A stretch of DNA of 64,000 nucleotides from Triplophysa rosa. Taxonomy: Eukaryota; Chordata; Actinopteri; Cypriniformes; Nemacheilidae. A program made the position numbers and the translations under genes. The notes beneath the pieces were generated by a model, which ran no database searches, was not told where the DNA came from, and saw only the letters and a program-made list of their open reading frames with translations. The stretch spans positions 8,375,382 through 8,439,381 of the forward strand of contig NC_079893.1 of assembly GCF_024868665.1 (NCBI RefSeq), given 5' to 3'. Shown here piece after piece: positions 34,921 through 48,077 of this stretch. Numbering within the stretch: position 1 is the stretch's first letter; each line of letters begins with the position of its first letter.

Positions 34921-36033
34921 TTCATTTCTTTGCATTGTACCTGACACAGAGAAAACAAGTACCAAACTCCAAAGGACACAGCAGAGGAACCTTGATGTAT
35001 TTTTGATTATCTGACAAACTGAGGTTGCAGTTAGAGATTCACCGCTATACTGTACGACCATTGGTTGAGAGTCTTTTATCACTATGGTAACAGAATTCAC
35101 TTGCAGGATTTTACACATCATCCACACTATATCTTTCAATACATTGCTCTTTCCCATACACCAGTAGACCACACATGCGTGAAAGCATTTTGCAGCCTAA
35201 GATCTTAAAATTAGGCCTGGGTTTTAAGGCATCCAGAGGAAGCCTGATCTGCCTAAATGCTGTGTGGCTGTCTAATGGGCCTGAGTCATCACCGACTGGA
35301 TATTCAACTTCTCACGCAGACAGAACTGCCTGTCAGGATCTGAGGACGAGTGATCATAAAAAGAGAGCCAGACGGCACTTTCAATAAAAGGGAAAATAGG
35401 AAAAAGAGAAGGGACAGGATTGAGACAGCTCTAGTTATTGAAGTTCACTCGTGATTGAAGTATCTAGCCTCGGTTTGTGAATTACAGCCGTTGCTGTCTC
35501 ATCAGTATTCGAAGGTTTTTGTAGGGCATGCGTTGGGGGGACACCCATTAAAATTTCTGTAACACAATCCTGACACACACATTTTCCTACATTTGGATAG
35601 ACATGTATTAATACAGTATTATATTTGTATTTACAATGCAAATTCCTTAAACATAAAAAACATAGTTTCATTTATGTATTCTTTTATGTAATCTTCGAGG
35701 TTCATTGAAGAACACTGAAGTAGATTTTACTGTATTTCTAATAAATGGCAAAAAAAATTAAAACACATGTTTCGTTCTACTACATTATAATGTTTTAAAA
35801 AAATAAAAAAATAAAATAAATAATTCTAAAGACACGTCGAAACGACTGTGACAGCGCACACACATTCAAAAAATTACAGCACAAAAACGACAGCAAGATA
35901 TAAAACTTATATCTAAGGAAAGTGCATCACTCAAACAATCAGTCAACACAATGCATACAATATAAGGCAATGGCTTATAATACATTACCCACCACATCTA
36001 CTTACTAACCACATAACATCATATACAGTAGTC
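34921..36033. other. Intronic stretch with no supported feature
   Basis: Short open frames near 34918-35387 lack recognised motifs. No repeat boundaries found. Confidence 0.5.
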
Positions 36034-36208
36034 ATATTCTCTCATCCATCCAATCTAGCAGTGCAGTAACCTCCTACACACTACTTTCTGAATCAAATCC
36101 ATTCTACCTTCAAGCAATGTTAGGTACATCTGTTGCAAAACACTCGACTATTGCTGCTTCCAGGGGTTAATTCATATCTTGAAGAGGTTCGAGAATGTTT
36201 ACAAGTCA
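36034..36208. repeat. Diverged direct repeat, left copy
   Basis: It shares CTCCTACACA, TCTACCT, TTCCAGGGGTTA and CATATCTTGAAGAGGTTCGA with the block at 38304-38497, in the same order and orientation and with small gaps. Either an interspersed repeat or a local duplication. Confidence 0.65.
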
Positions 36209-36609
36209 TAGATTTGTAAAAGGGTTTACAATATATAAGCTGCCAATATGTTTATAATGTATGTCACAGTGTCAAACAAATAACTACAAAAAACAAATCG
36301 GATCACCTTGCGCCGTCGGCGATGCCTTATATGGAGTATTTTCTAAGAATGGATTTTAACCTACTTGACTTGAAAGTCAGTGTATCCACAACTGAAACAC
36401 CTTGAGGCTGTCACACATCAACAGACACGATATAAAAGCTTGATGCTATAGACTATGCATCCTACTTTATATATTTTTACTTTATTTAAGAAATTAATTA
36501 GATAATATTATAACTGCATATTACAATAAAATAAAATACATTTTTACAATATTTTTACATTTCAATAAATTATTTTTAATTCAATAAAATATAAGCCACA
36601 GCAGAGCAG

Positions 36610-36826
36610 AGCAGTGTTGGCTTGCTCACCGGGAGACTGCATTTATTTATAATTTATTTATTAGATATTATTTATTATAATGATCTTGCTTGGTCTATAA
36701 ACACCATGCACTGTGCTGTGTTTTACCTTTCTGTGTTTTTCTTATTTGCTCCTGTAAAGCTGCTTTGGAACAATGCACATTGTGAAAAGCGCTATATAAA
36801 TAAAATTGAATTGAATTGAATTGAAT
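36610..36826 (+). repeat. LINE-like 3' end with (ATTGA)n tail
   Basis: The sequence TGTAAAGCTGCTTTGGAACA, AAAGCGCTATATAAATAAA and a run of ATTGA repeats is the typical 3' end of a truncated fish non-LTR retrotransposon. The left boundary is uncertain, and no coding part is present. Confidence 0.65.
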
Positions 36827-38303
36827 AAGATAAAAATCAAATTTAAGCCACAAACTTATTGGTTACAAAGTCACTCCGTGACCCTACACTTGAAATCTGA
36901 GAAGAGAAACCACATAAATAAGAAAAAAAAGATGATTTTAACAGAAAGTATCATTATATTTGGGAACCCATTTTGTGAATTATTTTGGCCACATTAGACT
37001 TATCGTAAAAAAACGATATTGTGACAGCCCTACATGCGCATTATATTCCTACATAAAACCACTTTCGTTCTGAAGGACGAAAAAATGAAGGTGGCTGGAT
37101 TTTATTGAATCTAATGGGTGCAGTCTGGTTTGGACAAGTCACGTATACAACACAGACACAGTGTAAGGCTTACAATTAACCTCAACCGTAAAGTTCTTTT
37201 TTATTTTGCCATTGTAGCAATGACCCTACTGGAGTAAATGAACCTTAGCCAGACTGTTCTCCTTTGTCTAGCAGTCGTATAATCCCCTCTATATAGTGTA
37301 AAGAGTAATTAGAGCTATGTGGAAGAGGAGACTTTCTATTCACACAGCACTCTAATGATACAATAGTCAAACTGTCAGGGAATTTACACATGGCTGTTCA
37401 TGTTAACTAATGACATGGGCCCGCATGGATCAATGAAGGTCTGGCGAACTTGGATGTGGTTCATGATTCAGTTTTCTACTTTATAGTACTTGTTTAAGTG
37501 TTACTAGGTTCGAGAACAGGAGCCAATTGCATTTAATAAGGGTACATTCCACACGTGAAGGATAAATTGTTTATTTGTGGTCGTGTCTGACACCTGATCA
37601 ATAGGTTGGTCTCTAATGAAAATGTCATGCAAATTGTTCATTTGGCTTTGTACGACTGTAATTAATGATCATATTCATAATTAGCATTCAGTTTACACAG
37701 TGCAAAACAAGCCCTTTGATCCAGCTTAATAGCCATTATGCAATTTAGCAAACACAATGTCTGCTGTAGCATATCTAGTGGTAACAGGGACGTTTTCACC
37801 CTTTTGTAAAAAAAGAAAAAAGAAAAGAAAGAAAAACAGTGCGAAGTCGACAACACAATGCTAACGTTTGTTGCTACAGTATGTGGATGTGAAGCGTTTC
37901 TCAGTTTTGAGTGCATTGCTATGATGTTCTGGTTGTTATGTTTACTGGTTTTGTTAAGACAGGCAAGCCCCCAAATCTCTATTACATTCTGGTCCCCATA
38001 TGGCTCAAGTCCTGACTTCAGTGTAAGACTGAGGTGTTTTTGGCCCTCTCTCAGCTATGATAAAATGTCTGTTTGTTCGGAAAACAACAGCACGCATCGC
38101 CTCAGTTCCTTACGCCCTGAAGTTTACTACTAAGGGTTAGGGGTTGTTCAAACAGAAATATTGTGAAGCATGCCTCCAAATGCACAGAATCCCAAACACA
38201 GCAGATGAACACTAAAACACAAAACTATGATGTCATTGGCGAAAAAAGATGCCAAAGTTATTAATCCCATGTTGCTTCACTAACAACAGCAATGGTGTAA
38301 AGT
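36827..38303. other. Intronic stretch with no supported feature
   Basis: A fragment ending TATTGTGACAGCCCTA (about 37016-37031) resembles the right end of the 60696-61043 element. Otherwise nothing recognisable. Confidence 0.5.
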
Positions 38304-38497
38304 AATATTCTCTTCTCCATCCCATCCACTTGAGTAACCTCCTACACATCTACTAAATTAAATCCAGTCTACCTAGCAACACATACAGCTGTCGCTAAAC
38401 TCACACTCTTTCAATTTTCAAATTAATTGTGTAACTCCTGCCCGTCGCGTCTTCCAGGGGTCAGTTCACATCTTGAAGAGTTCAAGAATGTTTACAA
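38304..38497. repeat. Diverged direct repeat, right copy
   Basis: Right-hand counterpart of 36034-36208. The best-kept parts are AGTAACCTCCTACACA and TTCCAGGGGTCAGTTCACAT, followed by CTTGAAGAGTTCAAGAATG. Confidence 0.65.
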
Positions 38498-39792
38498 AAT
38501 ACTGCGATGAGATCCAATTGAGATGCCGATGCATAAACAAGCCATAGATAAATTTGAAGTCACTCCATTTTCCTTCTCATTCTTCTCATCCACATTATTG
38601 ACTTTCGGCTCTTAAAGGAACTACCCACAATCCTCCTCTCCTTCCCAGCACAATAAATCTACCTCATTAAAGATAGCACAGGGCATGACAATCACATTAT
38701 TCCTTATCAACGATTCAAACTCTGGAAGAACCGAACAGTATGAAGAGCTATAGATCTCCTTCACATCCAGCGTTCATTGCCCTACATACACCTGCTCAAG
38801 GAGTTTTGCCTAATGAAACCGACAGCGGCACGTAACGATCGGACAGACTCGGATATAAAACCCGTGCGAATGCGATCGTAATGCTTTAATGCGCATCGAG
38901 CAAACATCGAAAATACACTCATCAAATTGTCTACTTGTCGAGAGACCAATTATAGAAATACAGCAAATCAATGTGAATGAATAGAGGAGATAGACGGAGA
39001 GGTGGAAACATGAGGGGTTTAGTCCTGGAGGAAACTGGCAAACATTTACCAACATTTCTTCCCCTCATATCGCAGCATCGATTCATTTGTCATTGATTGG
39101 TGATGTCCGCGTTGAGCTGTTTTCTTTAGCATGTACATGAGTGTGTGTGTTCTGCACGGGCGGTAAATAAAATGCATTTTTATTAAATGTGCTGTAAGCG
39201 ATGTTGGATGTTTTTTGAATGTGCTCAACTTGACACGCCCCCTATTTTGTAAACCCCGCCCCCCAAAGAGATAGTAACTGCTGAAAATAAACATCCACAT
39301 ATTCTCATATATGGGCTTTTCTGTGAACACAGCAAAAGATTTACAAACAAAAGGCATGTTAAAGCATTAAACCATCTGACCACGTGCCACATATTCGTTG
39401 GTAGTAGAATCTAGGGATGTTAAAAAAGTACAAAATGGTGTAAAATCGCAAAACACTAAACTTTTAAGGTACTTATTAAACAAAATGATTTGGCCAAAAG
39501 GCAAACTACAGCATTTGCACGAATATGATTTTTATTTAAATTATATATTTTTTAGTATATTTATTTAAGTAATATTTTGTATTCTCCTAGGCTTTGAATC
39601 AAAGACTCCTTACATTCTTTACACTCTAAGTACAACTATGCAACATAAATTCAATGTTTGAATACATCTTATATAATATATTTGAATAAAAAGTCAAGAC
39701 GATAATTTTCCAGAGTTTGGCCAGGATTGTACATTTATTACTGCATGTCAGGAAGTGTTCAGCCATTGTATGAAAAAAATGGCTTACTGCAC
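38498..39792. other. Intronic stretch with no supported feature
   Basis: A short C-rich patch (CACGCCCCCTATTTTGTAAA, about 39233) may be from an old repeat. No gene signal. Confidence 0.5.
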
Positions 39793-39957
39793 CTTTAAAG
39801 TGAAAGTTCACCCAAAAATGAAAATTCTGTCATCATTTACTCACCCTCATGTCATTTCAAACCTTAAAGACTTTTTCTTCCACAGAACACAAAAGCTATT
39901 TTAAAAATAGGTTTGAAATGACAGAATTTTCATTTTTGGTTGAACTATTACTTTAAG
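39793..39957. mobile_element. Family 1 MITE, internally deleted short copy (copy F)
   Basis: The left half TTTAAAGTGAAAGTTCACCC is followed almost at once by the right half, so the two arms (about 70 bp each) are nearly adjacent: GAAATGACAGAATTTTCATT then TTTGGTTGAACTATTACTTT. It would form a nearly perfect hairpin. Confidence 0.9.
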
Positions 39958-40063
39958 TCAAATAGAAAACACAGGGCACTGAAGTCAATGGCTGGGCTAT
40001 GTGGGAAGTTCTAATGTTGAAAGTTCAGAGTGGAACCATTTTCCTTCACACTGTTTCTCTCCA

Positions 40064-40066
<3 letters not shown>

Positions 40067-40117
<51 letters not shown>

Positions 40118-40269
40118 GAGTCATTAACATCCCTAAGAACTCCATTAACGATACTGATAACCCTCTGCATCATAGAGACAGCCAGAGTGCAGCACCCCAC
40201 TGTTACGAACACACACAAGTGGGTGTGTGCGTGTGTGTGCGTGCGTGTGTGTGTCTGTGTGTGTGTGTG
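40067..40269. repeat. (CT)n and (GT)n microsatellites about 100 bp apart
   Basis: CT repeat at 40067-40115 and imperfect GT repeat at 40223-40269. Overlapping open frames with Leu-Ser or Val-Cys runs are artefacts. Confidence 0.97.
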
Positions 40270-40939
40270 CACATTACCTTATCGTATCACAAGAGCACTC
40301 GCTGCATCAGCTCAACCCATCAGCACCAACCAATGCAAACAATTTGCTTTACCTTTGTGTTTATTCATTATTAATGAATGTTGTAAAGGCTGGTTTACAT
40401 TTTATGTAGCTGTGTAGCTAAAATTGCAATCTAAAAGTATTATTGGATTAAAAATGAACAAAATGGTAAACATAATGATTTATAAGTTTTGCAGGTTTTT
40501 GTATAAGCTGTCAATTTGACATAACTTTAACTGAAGACAAAGTACCCTGCAATTGTATGTTTCAAACAGAGATGGCGATATTGAAGCAATAGTTACGTTT
40601 CTCCCAGGAGACAAGATAAATATAAAAATGTCAAATATAATAGTTTTAAGAATGGAAAACATGGTTTGCATCATTTCAGAAAGAGATAACTGCATGTTTT
40701 TAAGTCTGCTCTATGGGGTAACCAAAAAGATGATGTCGACAGGACAATACCTGCCTAAAGCAAGTTAGTCTGCAACTGGATATATAGTAACTCAACAACT
40801 CAAAGTGGAATATGCGCTCAAGGGTTTCTTGCTTTCGAGCTACCAAGTCTCTCAAAATCTTAATATCTTTTAAGAATTCCATCCCCCGATCCTCGCAAAT
40901 TTCTGTCGAGACAAATGGCAGATCGTAAGCGCTGTGACT

Positions 40940-40996
40940 CGCCGATATTGCCTAGCAGCCAGCCATGCTTTTCCAATTGAGCTACAGGAACCCGTA
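40940..40996 (-). mobile_element. tRNA-like SINE head fragment, minus strand
   Basis: Minus-strand reading gives GTAGCTCAATTGGAAAAGCA, a clear A-box region, followed by a short decayed arm. The B box and tail are lost. Confidence 0.45.
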
Positions 40997-42532
40997 TAGA
41001 TGAAACATCAAATATTCATGTGTTAAACCTGAATCGTTCATGTTTAATTGCGTTAGTTATGTATATTGTCATGGAGCAGAACAATTCACACGCTTTCTGT
41101 ACACCTGGGTCATAAATACAAAGGAACGCAATCACGTCTCTTAAAGTGAACAGGCACATGTGTGCAGCAGTGTGTGGGAATTATTTAATGCATTTCAGAA
41201 GACTGGAATTTGAAAGCATTTATAAATGAAAGTTATTTTTCTTTATTAATGATATTTTTATTTAAGTTTTCATTCTTTTATTTTATTATTGATGTATATT
41301 AATTCATTATTAACATATTATTAATAAAGCATCTACTGAAGTTTTGATTTTCCGTGTCATTTGATGGTTGAAAGTTGCATAAGTCATACTGTTGCTATGG
41401 TAACTTATTTTTAGTATGTAACATATAATAATAGGCACTGACTCACTGACAATGCAACTATTGGGGTTATTTATGTCATACAATGTGAAACACATCAAAA
41501 TATGTTACGTTACTGTATACAGTTCAAGACCCTCCCAGCTTTTTGTCACGAAATATATACGTGACCATGCTCGGCATTGCACCCTGTACTTATCCCGTGT
41601 ATTGAGCGCTTGTGCAAGCACGCTCATCAAGGAGCATGGAAATGAGAAATGCTGTCTTCCCCTCCTTTGTGTGATTGGGCAGAATGGTTGTGCGTGAAGA
41701 GCTCTCGCTGCCCTGCCCAAGCACTCGCTTGATGTGGAAATGACACGGCTGTGCTCTATGGTTAGTGTGAATGTGCTTATTTAGTGCCCGCATGAAGAAT
41801 AACAGAGGAGATTTTTCAGGCATGAAGGCGGTCGCTTTTACCAGCCAGCGTGATGATATCTTACTGAAATTGTGGGGAGGTGAATGTGCATGTGGGTCTG
41901 ATGGATTCGGGATAAAGCTTGTGGTATTTTCCAATGGGTCCAGCTAGTCAGCCCATATCCTCAATGGGTCCTGAGAATAATCAGGGCACAGCATCACATT
42001 TGCCTAGAATCACCCAGCGTGTGGGGGGGGTGGAGATAAAAGCACACGTACGCACACACAGGCATCGTTGCTTGCCCATATCATGACTGCCTGTGCTGAG
42101 GGGCAGGGAAAGCACAAGCTAGGCCCGGCTGCTAACTGCCTCTTCAAAAGCCCTGCGGCACAGTAGAATACAGTAACTAGCTGACTCTGTGCACTCACAG
42201 CGGGGGATTGAGCCCGATCTCTCACCTTTTCTCTCTTTCTCTCGCACACGTACTCACATACACAACGGTCTTATGGTTTTCTCAATGACAGGCCCTCCAC
42301 ACATCCTTCCGAATGATTCCCACAGGATGCAAAAAATGTGTTCTTTACACGATGACCACAGAAAGAGAGATTCCGCCCACTGGCTTAATGCAGGAAATAA
42401 AAACATGCAATAAGTGCCTCTATACGTGGATAGCAGAGTAGCGATCAGCATTTGTTACATAGAGTGAAATACTTTTATGTGCCGCTTAAAAATTTTACCA
42501 CAGGTAAACTCGCTCTCTGACTATTAGTTGGT
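40997..42532. other. Intronic stretch with no supported feature
   Basis: 41220-41340 is very AT-rich. 41,500-42,250 has balanced composition, some C-rich and A-rich runs, and no recognised exon or repeat. Confidence 0.5.
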
Positions 42533-42834
42533 AAAGGGATAGTTCACCCAAAAATGAAAATTCTGTAATCGTCTATGGTCATTTCCAACCTGTATGGCTT
42601 TCCTTCTTTTGCAGAATACAAAAGAAGATATTTTAAAGAATTTTGGTAACCGAACAATGGCGGTACCCATTGACTTGCATTGGCTTTGTGTCCAAGAGAA
42701 GTGAATGTTACCTTTTCCTAAATATCTTATTTTGTGTTCTGTAGAAGAAAGAAATTCATACAGGTTTGAAATGACAAGAGGAATGACAAGGAAATGATGC
42801 CAATTTTCACTTGTGGGTGAAATATCCCTTTAAA
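42533..42834. mobile_element. Family 1 MITE (copy G), both ends present
   Basis: It begins AAAGGGATAGTTCACCC and ends TTGTGGGTGAAATATCCCTTT. The internal halves AAAAGAAGATATTTTAAAG and TAAATATCTTATTTTGTG are complementary. One of the most complete copies. Confidence 0.9.
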
Positions 42835-43370
42835 GCAACACTTTGTAGTTTTTTAGACCTTGAAATAATGTCTCTACAATTATTTCAGTGGCAGAACAAC
42901 TCTTAACTGGACGAATTCTACTCACGCTGCTATCGGAGCAGCCTCTAGAGGCTACAACCACACTCTGTAAGTTCTGTGTTCGGGTCCGAACACACAACCC
43001 CGCCCATCCCTGCTTGTGGAAGAGTGCGAAATGGTTTCCAAACAACGTTTCTGCATTTGCCGGTTTCATCAGTTTAGTCAACAAATTCACAGGTATTGCG
43101 CTGCTCACAGGGAAGCTTATACAGCGACATTATTTACGACACTGGTAACAGACATTTGCGCTTATCAGCCACATGGGGGAGCCGTGAGCAAAAGTGTGGC
43201 TTTAAGCTGAGCAATAGTATATTCAGATATTTTACAATTAGAAAGAACTGCATTTATGTAAAGCGTGACAACAAGCAAACAACAGCAGTTACATTTCTGT
43301 GCTACCCTCATTTGTATGTGCTATTGCTTCAGAGAACAAAGACCAATTACAACTAAATTGTGGAGACTCA
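42835..43370. mobile_element. Probable interspersed repeat abutting copy G
   Basis: Directly after copy G the sequence GCAACACTTTGTAGTTTTTT resembles the left end of another short fish element. The interior includes GAGCAGCCTCTAGAGGC. I could not find the right terminus, so the extent is a guess. Confidence 0.4.
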
Positions 43371-44854
43371 TACCCGGCACATTGCGACCCATAAACACAG
43401 GTAAATAATTTTATCTTTCCTTTATATTCAATCATTTCCCTTCAGACATATAATTTCAATGCAAACTACGGATGGATTATACTTTAAATTGAAAACTCTG
43501 TTTCGCTGGTGACACTTTGCACACATAAAAATAGTCTAGTCATCACTGTTCCTCACCAATGGAGTCAGAAGGTTACAGGACTTGATAGAGACACAAATCA
43601 TAAACAGCAGCAGTAGCCTGTTTTTGTTTTGGACAGTAATGCTTCTCCATGTTCTCTCCCAAATTTTTGTCATGACAACCAACTTCTGTAAAATTACATC
43701 TCAAATATTCAACGCGCATTTAGACTTGCTTGATTACATGATTGTTTTTTTTTAAACAAACATTTCCAAAAAGCGTCTTTCTTTTTGCTGTGAGGAACAC
43801 GGGCCGCAACCGAGAAAGATTTTCCACACGAGAAAGCAAGAAAGCGCGAAGGAAAGACGGCGAAGAAGCACGCTGGGAGGATTCAAAAGCTCCACGGCGG
43901 ATTAGTGAGCAAAGTAGTTGTGAGCGGCGGAGAGTGAAAGAAACAGTGCTCTCTTTACGTGCTTTTAATTTCATTAAAAATGTAAAACGCCTTTGTAGAA
44001 TATGCAGCGTCTGGGAGTGCAGAGTGAGGCAGAGCTCACGGCTTCATCTAATCAAAGAGAGGCAGAAGAGAGAGAAAGAGACATCTCATCTTCCTCGTTC
44101 AAAAGTAAGAGATAAACATCCGCTACAAGTGCGACCAAAACCTCCCCAGTCCGACAGTACAGTTTTGATCTAATCTCACATTCTGCCCAAGATCTACTGG
44201 TTTCTCTTTAATAGGGATGCACCGATACCATTTTTTGGTCCCTACTGCATCCCTACTTTTAAAAAATCTGCTTTCACAACAACATTGCATAGAAAACACA
44301 TAGAAACCCAATTATATACCATGGTAAAGAAATTCAGTTTTTATTCAATGATATACTCTTCAGTGGGTTCAGATCTTGAATGCAACAGCAGAATTTCTAG
44401 GCTGATTTGGGGATCGGGAAAACAAATCCACAGGATTTTATGCGCTACGGGCAATGACTTATTGAAATGAATCGCAGACAACTTTGCCTCAATGTTACCT
44501 TGAAGCTGACATTATCGCTGAAAACAACCTGACATTTCATTTATTTGGCAAAACCACTTTGAACTACTGTAGTACATCACATTTATCCTAAAATGCAGCA
44601 TATTATGTGGTACATTTTTCAGCTTCAGTGATTTTACTTCATGGAGAATGACGTGAGGATGACTAGTATCAGTGTGGTAATAGCATGTCGTTTTCTACTT
44701 GGTCTCTTATCGTCCTTTTATCAGGTTTTTGATGGCAACCCTGCCATAAAATACAGGTAAAACCAGCGTTCGCTGATAGGCTGGTTTCTTGCTGGTTTAT
44801 TTACTAGTTATTTACTAGTCCATGCATAATGGCAACCTGTGAGAGACAATTCTT
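43371..44854. other. Intronic stretch with a small fold-back fragment
   Basis: At 44212-44256, TAGGGATGCA ... TGCATCCCTA is a 45-bp fold-back that looks like the fused ends of a MITE. The open frames near 43720-44173 are unrecognised and lie in purine-rich DNA. Confidence 0.45.
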
Positions 44855-45100
44855 TCGTCCCAAAATGAAAAATCTTCTATCATTTACTCACCCTCCTGTC
44901 ACTCCAAATCTGTTTGACTTTATTTCTTTTGCAGAACACAGAAGACATTTCAAAGAACACTGGCAACTAAACATTGACTTGTACGGACACAAAACCACTG
45001 AGACATTTCTTTAAATATCTTTTGTGTTCCAAAGAAGAAAGAGTCATATAAAGGTTTTGAATGGCATAGCGGTTGGGTAAAAAAATAAACTATCCTTTTG
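44855..45100. mobile_element. Family 1 MITE (copy H), ends worn
   Basis: The interior is clear: CATTTACTCACCCTCCTGTC, GACACAAAACCACTGAGAC and AAGAAAGAGTCATATAAAGG. Both terminal ten bases are degraded. Confidence 0.82.
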
Positions 45101-45996
45101 AGGACCATGGTGAGAAAACTGCAGTAGGTAATACTAGTACGCTAGTTTTTAAATATGCTAACTAAGCTAATGAAACCAGTCAGGAATCAACAAAAACTAG
45201 CTGGACTTCTTAGCGAGGTCTCTCTCTCACATTCATATAATACAGTACGTATGGCCCCAAAAAGTATTTGGAATCATGACCAAACTTATAAATATTTTGC
45301 ATTATACAACAAAATATTAGACTAAGAATTTAATCGAACAAAATAAATGGTTATGCATTATTTTGTACAAGAAATGGTAATGTTTAAAATTAAGACATTA
45401 AGTCTCATTCTGGTTGTCAGGTGTTACTGGACGTAGAACGGACTTCACGCTAAATTTCTCAGAGATGAGGTGTATCACTATTTGCTTGCAGATACCACAT
45501 GGTTTTGATATTTTGTCATGCAATCCATTGAATTTCATGAGTCGTGACTTAAAGTAAATGTAGAAAAGTATTTCTCGGAGCCACCTCGTACCATATTCCC
45601 GCACACGCAAAAGTTAAACTAAGTGATAAAGCCCTTTCTCGCATTCTCTCTCTCCAGCAGTTTGTTGCAGTTTAAATGAATTAGCTACAGCAGTCCAATC
45701 CCATCATGCCCAGCTCCTTCTGAGAAAAAATACACAAATACATAAATCAATTCAAACGACTGCACGCTGGCACATGAATAACCACGCTCTACCTTCACAC
45801 CCTCGCCAGTCTGCTCTGCAAAAACAGCCCATCCACTCAAAGCCCATCCTTATTTTTCCTTCTAACCTACAGCGCCAGCAAACAGGGAAAACATTTGAAT
45901 AATTATGCAAATTTCCATCCAGAAAAGTGTAGAACTAATGATCAATAGCCTATGAAAAATGAATCAGGACAAGACGAAGCAACTCCGTTGGCTCTT

Positions 45997-46047
<51 letters not shown>

Positions 46048-48077
46048 TGCTCTACCTCGCTCACTTTCTGTCCCTCTTCTCCTGATCAAAGAGTTCCGAA
46101 ATATTGAGTGTTAAGTAGTAAATAAATAAGTAAAGCAAATAAACAAATAAATGAATAACCAGTAGCTACGCCAAGAGGACATCATTGTGGGTCGCCTTTT
46201 AAGGAGCTTGCATTTGGAATTTATATTTACCCGGCCAGTGCCTCTGAATGTAAAAGATTTAGAGACAGCTTACAACACTTATGCATGCTATTTTATGGGT
46301 CATTCGTGTTATGAAGTAAATGTCCCCATCATAAATCATTCATATACCGAATACATTTGAAAAAAGAAATCATATTTGTTTGTTTTCTCCAAATACTTTC
46401 CTTTGCGATACCTGTAATTGTTTACCACTTCCTCATGTATAGCCATCAAAAAATGTGCGGCCTTTACAACAGATGCTGCTCTTGGATATTTGTGAATGGA
46501 GGTTCTGTGTGTGCGTGTATGTGTATTATTCAACGAGAGAGAGGTTTAATAATAGCTCAAAAGAAATGAGGTGACAAGGCTGTATATCATAACAGTAATC
46601 CTACTTGCATAGAAAACAATAGAAGTAATGTTATTGATGCCAAGCCAAGAGCTGCTCCCTCGCTTTCTCTCACGTAACCACTCACGACCATTTTTCTAAT
46701 ACCGTATCGTGTGGCCATCCTGTTGGCAAACATTGTAAATGATAAATGGATTTCACGACGGCTGAGTAAACTGAATGAAAGAGTGACCCGATTAATGAAA
46801 TACTGAATGAATTATATGGCGGGTGGATGGATGAGCATGTGGATTAGAGTTTTCCTCAATCGATTTTTATTTTTTCTGAGGCTAAGGGTAATGCCCTTAA
46901 AACAATTAACAAAACCATGTGAACGCCTCTGAATTTTCTTAAAAGGATTGTATATTTTTCTGGATTCAATACAAATCACAGACTGCACACACATATCTCA
47001 GCTGCAAGGATTTTGGATTTTAAAATATTAACGCAGACAACCTATGTACGCGTCATGTTAGATTGTCAAGTTGCATCATATCCTGCTGCTCCTGTTGAAA
47101 GTAGAATCTGCCCTGAGCGCAGGTGAACACATGGTTCAGGTTAACGTGAGCAGATATACAGTGGTTTCAATGTCAAAAAAGAAAAAAAGAAATGTGGGAA
47201 ATGTCATTGGTCAGAGTTCTACAGTCAATGCTGCTGAGGAGCGAGGACACAACATCGGGTTGTTGCTGTGTTGTCCTGGGGACATAAAGTATAACAAGAC
47301 TGCTGTTTATTGACAGTAAACTTCATCAACCGGGGGAAAGGATTTTTTGGGTGGTTTGGGACAAGGTCCAATTCTAACAACAGCAGCGGAGCGTGAACAG
47401 TTTAACAATCATTCTCCCACCATATTCTATATTTCAGAATTTAGTTGTGGAGTTTTCCTGTAGATGGAGATGTTTGGTATCAACCTCTAAAATGACAAAG
47501 TAATCCTTCTACCAGCAATAGAAGACACCTGCACAGATATTGAGAGACATATGTGACAGGCATGATCATGAAAACCTCAAAGTCAAAGAATTTGAAGTGA
47601 GAATGAGAAAAATGATAGACTACCAGGTTTTATATGTTGTGTGAAAATTAGGAAATAATCTGGTGATAGTTGGAGTCTTGATTTTGTGATCTAAGTTTTG
47701 AGAGCACATAAACACGGACTTCATCTGGATGTCGAAAACTAATTTCTTCTTCTTGGGTTTCGGCTTATGGTCTCAAATAAGACATCCAGGCTCAGAAATT
47801 AAACAGGGTTTGGAGCAAAACGGCATAAAAAGGGCCACAAATGCCCTTAAATTGTTGAATATTGGTGCAAATAAATCAATACAAATTGAATAAGACATGA
47901 AATTACTACATTGGTAAAATTGACAAAAAAATCATTCATTAGTAACACATGAAATACTGAACTAATGAGCAAAATATTTTGATTATTTAATTAATATCTG
48001 TTAATGTGAGGTCATTGAGGTCCAATAATGTTAGGTCATTGTGCATTAGCAATTATTAAAACACACAGCATTTGATT
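45101..48077. other. Intronic stretch with one microsatellite and no gene
   Basis: (TC)n at 46000-46039, extended by impure TC sequence to about 46050. The rest is AT-rich and unrecognised. Confidence 0.55.

Noticed and set aside
43742..44173. 143-codon plus-strand frame rich in Arg, Lys and Glu
   Set aside because: It is in purine-rich DNA, has no recognised domain, and is matched by an opposite-strand frame. The charged composition follows from the base composition.
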